Assembly: GCF_016658545.1 (NCBI RefSeq)
Contig: NZ_JACVZC010000062.1
Location: 1 to 34,595 of the forward strand
Direction of reading: 5' to 3'
DNA length: 34,595 nucleotides
Source of the DNA: Pseudomonas sp. S37
GTDB taxonomy: Bacteria > Pseudomonadota > Gammaproteobacteria > Pseudomonadales > Pseudomonadaceae
In this document: positions 24,167 to 31,221 of the stretch, piece by piece
Layout of the letters: each line of letters opens with the position of its first letter
Numbering within the stretch: the stretch's first letter is position 1
Made by a program: the position numbers and the translations under genes
Notes under the pieces: model-generated
Seen by the model: the letters and a program-made list of their open reading frames with translations, nothing else
Told to the model about the DNA's origin: nothing
Databases searched by the model: none

Positions 24167-26071
24167 TCAGGCTTTGAACCTGCCATCGCCGAGTATGCGG
24201 TCCAGCAATACCAAGGCGCCATGCACATTGGGGCGGGCGCCCATCGGCAGTACATCGGTGTCGGGCAAGGTGGCGTCGTCGTAGCCCGACGCCATCACCA
24301 GTTGGTGCATCTGGTTGCCGTTGAGATAAATGTGGTGCTGTTCCATTGCATAGGACTGGATCAGGCTCAGTGCACCACACACCATGGGCGTGGCGCTAGA
24401 GGTGCCTGCGTAGGTATACGTGTAGTCACGATTGTCACCGGGGAAATCCTGCAAGTCCGAATACGACAGCGTGACGACACTGTCGCCCCAGGCATTGAGC
24501 ATGCGATAGGGATAATGGTGGTTGGAGTAAGCATGGGGCTTGCCATCATACGAGTGGCAGGCCCCTACCAGTATGGCGCCTGCATCACCATGGTTCTTGA
24601 AATAGTGCCAGTTGCTCAGGTCGACGCCTTCGCTTTGCCGCGTGCCTTTGCCTGCAAGGGTTTGGCTACTGCCATTGGCCGCAGCATTGACTACCACTGC
24701 GCCACGCTGGCTCAGCTGCTGCATGACCACCCACCAGGCCTTGTCGTGCAAGGACGGCAGCATAGTGCTGAGCACGTCGATATGGGCTGTTTGCCGATTT
24801 ATTCCAACGATGTCCCCAGGTTCCACATTTCGCAGCAGGTCCTTGAGCGCCTGATAATTGCGCTGCGCATCCTGATCCCGGTTGTTGTAGAGATACAACT
24901 CACTGTCATGGCTGATTCCAGTGGCCCCTGTACCATTACGTTTTGCCAGTATGATCCCGGCAGATGCCGTTCCATGCGACGGATCATGGTTGCTCGCTAG
25001 CGAAACGATTTTCAGGTCAGGATTGCCTTGCAAGTCTTCATGTTCCGGAAACAACCCTGCGTCACTGAAGTGAATCCGCGCCCCCTTGCCAGTTACCCCG
25101 CCTGCCCAGGCCTTGCGGATATTGAGGCCCCGCCAACGCGAACCTGGCTCGTCGAGGTAATTCTGACGCGCTTCGAAGTCAGGCGTAGGCTGGGCATCTT
25201 CATGTGCCCGGTTACCTAGTACCACTGCTGCCCCTGTCAGCAAGGTGGCCGCCAGCCCCGCCAGGCCCAGCAGAAACAAGTTTGGTGAAGCTACCGGCGA
25301 ATTGAAGTGCATGGACTCAACGTACTCGAGTGCCGATAGCGTCTTGAGCAGTTCGATGTAGGTGTCATTGAGCATGCTGGCAGGCTGATCGAGCATGCAG
25401 AAATCACGGAATGCCTGGAGCCTGGGTTCATCTTGCTCCTGTTCATTCAGGGCAGAACGCGGAGTCATGACCGCCTTGAGGTTTGGCCAGTACCGTACCA
25501 GGACGGAACCGGAGGTTGGCTCCAGGTCATGCAGCAGTCGCGCATACCCCCCTTTGCTGAACATGATGACCAGTGTCGGGTACAGCTTGCCCGCCTCCAG
25601 CACGGGAAGCACTTGCGCAGCTTGCTCCACAGCCTGCGTCTGCGCCACTTCGCGCTTGTGTCGCTCGCCCATCGAGGTCAACGGTAACTTGTCCAGCAGG
25701 CTCCGGCTGCTCTCGTCGGCCTTGATGTCGAGCAACAGTGGCGGCATGTCGATAGCACCGGCAGGGCCGGTAGGCCGGTTCATTGCCCGTGCATGTTCAT
25801 CCAGCAAGACAACCCTGGGCCGTATCGCGTACAGCCCCCCTTCTTCGTCCGCCTCCAAAACGGCCGGGCAACCGTGATCGGCCAGCTTTCCGCTGCGAGC
25901 CTGGGAGTAGACGGAAACACCCTTGAACGACACCGGGCCATCGGGCCCGGACCGTTCGAGCTCATAGCGGATGCGGTTGACCTTGTGCAGATCAGGCCCA
26001 CTACAACGAACGTGGAGTTTTCCGTCGAATCGGAAATTACGGTAGTAGATAAAGTTCAGGTCTAGCGTCAT
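24167..26071 (-). CDS. Subtilisin-like (S8) serine protease with internal membrane segment
   Basis: This 634-residue protein has three parts. Residues 1-260 match no family I recognise and are hydrophilic, with no signal peptide. Residues about 264-287 form a strong membrane helix (LFLLGLAGLAATLLTGAAVVL). Residues about 315-634 form a subtilase domain with Asp337 (HFSDAGLFPEHEDL), His366 (SHGTASAG), oxyanion Asn466 (NAAANGS) and Ser558 (YAGTSSATPM). All catalytic residues are intact. GAGG lies 9 bases before the ATG. Its codon and base use looks less GC-biased than its neighbours, suggesting an accessory gene. Topology is uncertain: by positive charges either side could face the cytoplasm. 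No inhibitor, immunity or partner gene is adjacent. Protease call firm, role unknown. Confidence 0.85.
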   Translation of the reverse strand: MTLDLNFIYYRNFRFDGKLHVRCSGPDLHKVNRIRYELERSGPDGPVSFKGVSVYSQARSGKLADHGCPAVLEADEEGGLYAIRPRVVLLDEHARAMNRPTGPAGAIDMPPLLLDIKADESSRSLLDKLPLTSMGERHKREVAQTQAVEQAAQVLPVLEAGKLYPTLVIMFSKGGYARLLHDLEPTSGSVLVRYWPNLKAVMTPRSALNEQEQDEPRLQAFRDFCMLDQPASMLNDTYIELLKTLSALEYVESMHFNSPVASPNLFLLGLAGLAATLLTGAAVVLGNRAHEDAQPTPDFEARQNYLDEPGSRWRGLNIRKAWAGGVTGKGARIHFSDAGLFPEHEDLQGNPDLKIVSLASNHDPSHGTASAGIILAKRNGTGATGISHDSELYLYNNRDQDAQRNYQALKDLLRNVEPGDIVGINRQTAHIDVLSTMLPSLHDKAWWVVMQQLSQRGAVVVNAAANGSSQTLAGKGTRQSEGVDLSNWHYFKNHGDAGAILVGACHSYDGKPHAYSNHHYPYRMLNAWGDSVVTLSYSDLQDFPGDNRDYTYTYAGTSSATPMVCGALSLIQSYAMEQHHIYLNGNQMHQLVMASGYDDATLPDTDVLPMGARPNVHGALVLLDRILGDGRFKA

Positions 26072-26234
26072 CAGGTCAGTCCTCGATCATGTGCTCGCCG
26101 ATAGGCCTTGCACACCATGGCAACGCACTGTCGGGGCCGGCAGCGGGAGCGACTTCCCAGCGGCCAGGAAGGCGTTGACAAGCCCTCGTCTACACTTGCC
26201 CTCAGCCACTCAACAACAACCGACCAGGGTCCTG

Positions 26235-27251
26235 ATGAAGAAAATTACAACGCTGCTGGCCGGCCTGCTGCTCGCCGTAGGCTTGGCCAGCACCAACAGC
26301 GCAGCCTCGGCCGAACGCAGCGAGCCCATCCACTTTGGCGCCATTGGCTGGGAGAGCGGTGCCCTGACCACCGAAATCCTGCGGTTGATCGTAGAACGCG
26401 GCTACGGCTACCCCACTGACACCCTGCCGGGCAGCACCGTCAGCATGGAAGTAGCGCTGGCCCGTAACGACCTGCAGGTAATCGCCGAAGAATGGGCCGG
26501 GCGCAGCCCCGCATGGGTCAAGGCCGAGCAGGCCGGCCAGGTGTTCGCCCTGGGCGACACGGTGAAAAACGCTGAAGAAGGCTGGTGGGTGCCGGCCTAT
26601 GTGATCGAAGGCGACGCCTCCCGCAACCTGAAACCCGTGGCTCCCGAACTGCGCAAGGTCGAAGACCTCAAGCGCTACCCACAGGTGTTCCGCGACCCGG
26701 AGTCGCCCGACAAGGGGCGTTTTCTAAACAGCCCCAGCGGCTGGACATCCGAGACCGTCAATAGCCAGAAGCTCAAGGCCTATGGCCTGAGTGAGCTGTA
26801 CAGCAATTTCCGCAGTGGCTCCGGCGCGGCGATGGATGCGGAAATCGGTTCGGCCATCCGCCGTGGCCAACCGGTACTGTTCTACTACTGGAACCCGACC
26901 CCGCTGATGGGCCGTTACAAGCTCATACGGCTGGAAGAGCCACCGTTCGACGCCCAGGCCTGGGCCACCCTGACCGATGCCGCCAACCCCAACCCCAAGG
27001 GCAGCAGTTCGCTACCGGCGAAGCTGTCGATTGGCGTCTCCAAGGTGTTTCGTGAACGCTACCCGGACCTGGTCAGCGTATTCGAAAAGGTCGACCTGCC
27101 AATCGATCGCCTGAACCAGGCCCTGGCCGAAATGAGCGAGAAACGCACCCCACCCCGTGACGCCGCGCTCACCTTCCTGCGTGATAACCGCGAAGTGTGG
27201 AAGGCCTGGCTACCCGCGGACATCGCCGCCAAGGTCGAGGGCAGCCTGTGA
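26235..27251 (+). CDS. ProX/OpuAC-type periplasmic substrate-binding protein
   Basis: This 338-residue binding protein is of the quaternary-amine (glycine betaine/choline) ABC family. A signal peptide ends ASA (residue 26). The mature start (EPIHFGAIGWESGALTTEILRLIVERGYGYP) is typical, as are the later EEWAGRSPAWVKA, KGRFLNSPSGW and GQPVLFYYWNPTPLMGRYKL. Aromatic residues able to cage a cationic ammonium group are plentiful. The ATG is preceded by AGGGT. Its stop overlaps the permease start in GTGA, so the two are translationally coupled. The ligand is inferred only from family. Confidence 0.88.
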   Translation: MKKITTLLAGLLLAVGLASTNSAASAERSEPIHFGAIGWESGALTTEILRLIVERGYGYPTDTLPGSTVSMEVALARNDLQVIAEEWAGRSPAWVKAEQAGQVFALGDTVKNAEEGWWVPAYVIEGDASRNLKPVAPELRKVEDLKRYPQVFRDPESPDKGRFLNSPSGWTSETVNSQKLKAYGLSELYSNFRSGSGAAMDAEIGSAIRRGQPVLFYYWNPTPLMGRYKLIRLEEPPFDAQAWATLTDAANPNPKGSSSLPAKLSIGVSKVFRERYPDLVSVFEKVDLPIDRLNQALAEMSEKRTPPRDAALTFLRDNREVWKAWLPADIAAKVEGSL

Positions 27252-28102
27252 GCGACGGCTTTCCGCAAGCCCTGCAGTTTTCCTTCGCCGACAGCGTCAA
27301 CCGCCTGGTCGACTGGTTGGTGATGAACTACGGCGACCAGTTGCGCAGCGTCTCTGACCAGTTGCTGCAACTGCTGGTCGGCCTGGAAAACCTGCTGCGC
27401 CTGCTGCCCTGGTGGCTGCTGCTGTTGCTGGTCGGCCTGCTGGCCTGGCACGCCAGCCGCAGCTTGCTGCGTAGCGTGGTGCTGGTGGCGCTGCTGGCGT
27501 TGATCGGCATGCTCGGGCTGTGGGACAAGCTGCTGCAGACCTTGGCGCTGGTGCTGGTAAGTACCGGCTTGTGTGTGATGGTGGGCGTACCGTTGGGCAT
27601 CGTGCTGGCTTCCCGGCCGCTGGCCAGGCGGCTGCTGTTGCCGGTACTGGATGTGATGCAGACGCTGCCGGCATTTGTGTACCTGATCCCGGTGCTGATG
27701 CTGTTCGGCCTGGGCAAGGTACCGGCCGTGTTCGCCACGCTGATCTACGCCCTGCCACCGCTTGTGCGGTTGACCGAACTGGGCCTGAGCCAGATCGACC
27801 CGTCGTTGCTGCAGGCCGCACATGGCCTGGGCGCCAGCCGCTGGCAGCGGTTGCGGCGCATCGCGTTGCCGCTGGCGCTGCCGAGCATCATGGCCGGGCT
27901 CAACCAGTCGGTGATGATGGCCCTGTCGATGGTGGTGGTGGCGTCGATGATCGGTGCCCGTGGGCTGGGCGAGGATGTGCTGGCGGGGATCCAGACCCTG
28001 AACGTAGGCCAGGGCGTGGAGGCCGGGCTGGCGATAGTTGCCCTGGCGATGGTGATCGACCGGATCAGCCAGGCCTATGGGCGTAGTGCACGCAACGGCT
28101 GA
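27248..28102 (+). CDS. ProW/OpuAB-type ABC permease
   Basis: This 284-residue inner-membrane permease is the partner of the binding protein. Hydrophobic helices start near 52, and the MetI-like core covers about 95-270 with DVMQTLPAFVYLIPVLMLFG, characteristic of the ProW/OpuAB family. The EAA loop (AAHGLGASRWQRLRRIALPL, about 190-209) should contact an ATPase. The start is a GTG whose last two bases belong to the stop of the preceding gene. No ATPase gene (ProV type) follows: the next gene is a LysR regulator after a REP pair. The ATPase must be encoded elsewhere or shared. Confidence 0.88.
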   Translation: MSDGFPQALQFSFADSVNRLVDWLVMNYGDQLRSVSDQLLQLLVGLENLLRLLPWWLLLLLVGLLAWHASRSLLRSVVLVALLALIGMLGLWDKLLQTLALVLVSTGLCVMVGVPLGIVLASRPLARRLLLPVLDVMQTLPAFVYLIPVLMLFGLGKVPAVFATLIYALPPLVRLTELGLSQIDPSLLQAAHGLGASRWQRLRRIALPLALPSIMAGLNQSVMMALSMVVVASMIGARGLGEDVLAGIQTLNVGQGVEAGLAIVALAMVIDRISQAYGRSARNG

Positions 28103-28182
28103 CACCGTCCGCTGCAGGAGATCGCCCAGCCCTTTGCGCTGCGCTGTCGCGCAGAGAACTGAGTTCGCAAGCGGTCCGCATA

Positions 28183-28274
28183 CCCTGTGGGAGCGGCTTT
28201 AGCCGCGAAGAATCCAACGCGGTGCATGGCACCGGCTGCGCCGGTGTTCGCGGCTAAAGCCGCTCCTACAGGGG
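28183..28274. repeat. Inverted REP pair (GCGGCTTTAGCCGC type)
   Basis: Facing copies of GTGGGAGCGGCTTTAGCCGC enclose a GGCACCGGCTGCGCCGGTG hairpin. They lie between the permease and the LysR gene. Confidence 0.85.
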
Positions 28275-28360
28275 TGGGCGCAAGGCACGATATTTATTGC
28301 TGGCGATAGGGCCGGGCCTGACAATGCAAACCCTGTCAGCTGAAACCGGACCTCATCGGC

Positions 28361-29224
28361 ATGTCCCTCAAAGCCCTGCGCACGCTGGTGACCATCGCCC
28401 GTCATGGCACCTTCGCCCGTGCCGCCGACCTGCTCAGTCTCACGCCCTCAGCAGTGAGCCTGCACATCAAGACCCTCGAAGACGAACTGCAGGTAACCTT
28501 GTTCGACCGCAGCCGCAGGCAGGTGGTGCTGACCGAAGCTGGCCAGCTGGCGGTGGCCCGCGCCGAGAGCATTCTGGCGGCCTACGACGAACTGGCCGAT
28601 GCCCTGGCCAGCGGCCCGAGCCTGCGCGGCCGCCTGCGCCTGGGGGCGATCCACACGGTACTGGCGCGGCGCTTGCCCAAGGCACTGGTGTGGATCAAGG
28701 CGCACCACCCGCAGTTGCACATCAGCGTGGCGTCGGGCATGTCGGCGGAGCTGGCACGGCGCGTGGAGGATGGTGAGCTGGATGCGGCGATCACCACCGA
28801 ACCGGTCAGCCCCTACCCGCAAAACCTCGACTTCACGCCGTTGTTCGAAGACCGCTTCTGGGCCATTGCCAGCCCCGAACTGGCCGGGCATAGCGTGGCG
28901 CAACTGCTGGCCAGCCAGCCATTCCTGCGCTTCGACAAGCGCGCCTGGGCCGGGCGGCAGATCGAGCAGGAGTTGCGTCGGCAACATTTGCAGGTGAGCG
29001 AGCAGATGGAGCTGGACAGCCAGGAGGCCCTGGCACGCATGGCAGTGATGGGCCTGGGGGTGGCGATCATTCCCATGGCTGACGACGACCTGCAACGCCT
29101 GCCGCCGGCCACCTGCCTGCCGTTCGGCGAGCCGCAGCTGACCCGGCGGGTGGTGTTGCTGGAACATGAAAAGAGCCAGCGGCGGCATTTGAGTGCGGTG
29201 TTGAAGACTGCGCTGGAGGCTTGA
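28361..29224 (+). CDS. LysR-family transcriptional regulator
   Basis: This 287-residue LysR regulator has an N-terminal winged helix-turn-helix (MSLKALRTLVTIARHGTFARAADLLSLTPSAVS..., about 1-60), a linker helix, and a substrate-binding-protein-like effector domain (about 90-285). No obvious ribosome site stronger than GGAC precedes the ATG. It lies between the ABC genes and the AEC transporter, both on the same strand and separated from it by REP pairs. Because no divergent partner is present, its target is not obvious; either neighbour could be regulated. Family call firm, effector unknown. Confidence 0.88.
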   Translation: MSLKALRTLVTIARHGTFARAADLLSLTPSAVSLHIKTLEDELQVTLFDRSRRQVVLTEAGQLAVARAESILAAYDELADALASGPSLRGRLRLGAIHTVLARRLPKALVWIKAHHPQLHISVASGMSAELARRVEDGELDAAITTEPVSPYPQNLDFTPLFEDRFWAIASPELAGHSVAQLLASQPFLRFDKRAWAGRQIEQELRRQHLQVSEQMELDSQEALARMAVMGLGVAIIPMADDDLQRLPPATCLPFGEPQLTRRVVLLEHEKSQRRHLSAVLKTALEA

Positions 29225-29280
29225 GCATTCATCACGCTTTGCCGGGGCTGTACTTGCGCAAACTCGAAAGCTGCCGTGGC

Positions 29281-29370
29281 CCCTGTGGGAGCGGCTTCAG
29301 CCGCGAACACCGGCAAAGCCGGTGCCATCCACCGCGTCTGCTGCTTCGCGGGTAAACCCGCTCCCACAAG
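29281..29370. repeat. Composite REP pair
   Basis: GTGGGAGCGGCTTCAGCCGC with an adjoining CCGGCAAAGCCGG hairpin faces an inverted CGCGGGTAAACCCGCTCCCA element, the same order as at 8830. It lies after the LysR gene. Confidence 0.85.
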
Positions 29371-29446
29371 TATAGTGCATCCATAAGTGACATTGCTGAG
29401 TGCAACCATTCATTTTTTATCAACAGTCAGTGCAGAAAACAACGTT

Positions 29447-29474
29447 TTTACAAATCAATCCGTGTAGCTAGTCT
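29447..29474 (+). promoter_or_regulatory. Possible sigma-70 promoter of the AEC transporter
   Basis: TTTACA and TAGTCT are separated by 16 bases, in an AT-rich patch 30 bases before the transporter ATG. Match is moderate and untested. Confidence 0.35.
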
Positions 29475-29504
29475 GTGCCCGTACCCGTCCACGGAACGTT
29501 GACC

Positions 29505-30422
29505 ATGCTGCACTTGCTGCTGACCACCCTGCTCCCGATCATCCTGCTGATTGCCTTGGGCACGTTCCTGCGCCTGCGGGGCTTTCTTGCCGAAAGCTTC
29601 TGGCCCGGCGCCGAGCGCCTGAGCTACTACGTCCTGCTGCCGTCGCTGTTCCTGCATGGCCTGGCTACCGCCAACCTCGATGGCGTGCCCGTACTGGGCA
29701 TGGTCGGCGCACTGATGCTCTCGACCCTGGCCGGCGCAGTATTGTTGGTGCTGTACCAAGGCGTGGTGAGCCACGACGGTGCCGACTTCACTTCGGTGTT
29801 CCAGGGCGGTATCCGTTTCAACAACTACATCGGTGCCACCTTGGCCGCCGGCATCTACGGCAGTGCCGGTATCGCCCTGGCGGCGGTGGCCAACGCGGCC
29901 ATCGTGCCCCTGGTGAACCTGCTCTGCGTGCTGGTATTCGCCCGGTTCAGCGCCCGCCACAGCTCACCCTTCACCGTGCTGCGGGCAATCTTCGCCAACC
30001 CGCTGATTGTCGGCTGCGCGGGCGGCCTGCTGCTGCGGGTGACCGGGCTGGGCTTGCCAGCGGGTATCGAGCCTACGGTTAAGGCCCTGGGCCAGGCCGC
30101 CCTGCCGCTGGGCCTGCTGTGCGTCGGTGCAGCACTGGGTGGCGCCAGTCTGGGCCAGCAAGTGCGCCCATTGATGGCCGCGTCGGTGTTCAAGTTCCTG
30201 GTCATGCCACTGACCACCTGGGGCCTGTGCCGCCTGCTGGGCCTCAGCGGCCAGGCTGCGGTAGTGGCCGTGCTGTTCCAGGCACTGCCCACCGCTTCGT
30301 CGTCCTATGTCATGGCCCGACAGATGGGCGGCAATGCTCCATTGATGGCGACCATCATCGCGTTGCAGACCGTAGCCGCTGCCGCCACCCTGCCTTTGGT
30401 ATTAATGCTTACGCTTGGCTAG
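29505..30422 (+). CDS. AEC-family (auxin efflux carrier-like) transporter
   Basis: This 305-residue membrane protein has about ten hydrophobic helices, starting MLHLLLTTLLPIILLIALGTFLRLRG. The helix-breaking motifs GGIRFNNYIGATLAAGIYG near residue 100 and ALPTASSSYVMARQMGGNAPL near 265 are typical of the AEC/MleP family, which exports or imports organic acids and other anions in bacteria. The ATG at 29505 follows ACGGAA. The next gene starts 35 bases after its stop, so co-transcription with the cell-wall hydrolase is possible. Substrate unknown. Confidence 0.85.
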   Translation: MLHLLLTTLLPIILLIALGTFLRLRGFLAESFWPGAERLSYYVLLPSLFLHGLATANLDGVPVLGMVGALMLSTLAGAVLLVLYQGVVSHDGADFTSVFQGGIRFNNYIGATLAAGIYGSAGIALAAVANAAIVPLVNLLCVLVFARFSARHSSPFTVLRAIFANPLIVGCAGGLLLRVTGLGLPAGIEPTVKALGQAALPLGLLCVGAALGGASLGQQVRPLMAASVFKFLVMPLTTWGLCRLLGLSGQAAVVAVLFQALPTASSSYVMARQMGGNAPLMATIIALQTVAAAATLPLVLMLTLG

Positions 30423-30456
30423 ACTGAGACTCAGCCCACAGTTCGGAAGCTTGCCC

Positions 30457-31068
30457 ATGCGCTTTTCGTGGATGGTGATTGGCTTGACCTCGGCCCTGCT
30501 CGCAGGCCCACTGCATGCGGCCGACCCGGCCAAGGCCGCAGTCGCCGAAGACAAGGCAGAGGTGCTTGAGGAAAAGGTGGTCGAGGACGCCTCGCCACCG
30601 AAAAAGGCAGAAAAACTGACCCCGAGCGAAGCCCAGGCGGTCGACCCGGCCGGCCAGGCGCCACTGGACGACAGCCTCACCTGCCTGGCCCGCACCATCT
30701 ACTGGGAAGCCAAGGGCGCCGACGCCGAAGACATGAGCGCCGTGGCCAGCGTGGTGCTCAACCGCCTGGGCCATGACGGGTTCCCCGACACCATCTGCGG
30801 CGTGGTCAAGCAGGGCGTGGAGAGCAAGGCCTGCCAGTTTTCCTGGTGGTGCGACGGGCGCTCCGACCAGGTCGAAGAGGCGCAGCGCTACGACATCGCC
30901 AAGGAAATTGCGCGCAAGGCGCTGAACCAGCAATTGAAGGACCCCACTGGCGGCGCGCTGTACTTCCATGACCGCAATGTGCACCCAAGCTGGGCCAAGG
31001 CTTACCGCCGTACTGCGCAGACGACCCACTTCCTGTTCTACAAGCCGAACCAGGCGCTGGCGCGGTGA
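30457..31068 (+). CDS. SleB-type cell wall hydrolase
   Basis: This 203-residue exported protein has a signal peptide (ends LHA, about residue 21) and a low-complexity charged linker (22-70, rich in Ala, Glu, Lys and Pro). A Hydrolase_2/SleB domain (about 75-200) follows. Its catalytic glutamate is probably Glu84 in ARTIYWEAKGA, followed by SAVASVVLNRLGHDGFPDTICGVV and the QFSWWCDG stretch usual for the family. It would cleave peptidoglycan in the periplasm. The start was chosen for the signal peptide; the frame is open 14 codons upstream, overlapping the end of the AEC gene. P. putida relatives have no sporulation role. Confidence 0.85.
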   Translation: MRFSWMVIGLTSALLAGPLHAADPAKAAVAEDKAEVLEEKVVEDASPPKKAEKLTPSEAQAVDPAGQAPLDDSLTCLARTIYWEAKGADAEDMSAVASVVLNRLGHDGFPDTICGVVKQGVESKACQFSWWCDGRSDQVEEAQRYDIAKEIARKALNQQLKDPTGGALYFHDRNVHPSWAKAYRRTAQTTHFLFYKPNQALAR

Positions 31069-31116
31069 ATTGCCCTCAATCGGGAGCAACAACCTTCCTC
31101 AAGGTCCTACGCAATC

Positions 31117-31203
31117 CTTGTAGGAGCGGCTTCAGCCGCGAACACCGGCAACGCCGGTGCCATCCACCGCGCTGCCTGCTTCGCGGGTAAACCCGCTCCT
31201 ACA
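31117..31203. repeat. Composite REP pair
   Basis: TGTAGGAGCGGCTTCAGCCG with a CCGGCAACGCCGG hairpin faces an inverted CGCGGGTAAACCCGCTCCTA element. It lies between the convergent hydrolase and TonB-receptor genes, a place where it could act as a bidirectional terminator. Confidence 0.85.
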
Positions 31204-31221
31204 TTCACTGCGCAGGGCGCA

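Noticed and set aside
26041..26049. GGTAGTAG resembling the ped motif
   Set aside because: It lies inside the protease coding sequence (Tyr-Tyr codons), far from any ped gene and without the second box.
26175..26196. TTGACA ... TACACT upstream of the ProX-like gene
   Set aside because: The spacer is only 10 bases, too short for a sigma-70 promoter using these two boxes together.
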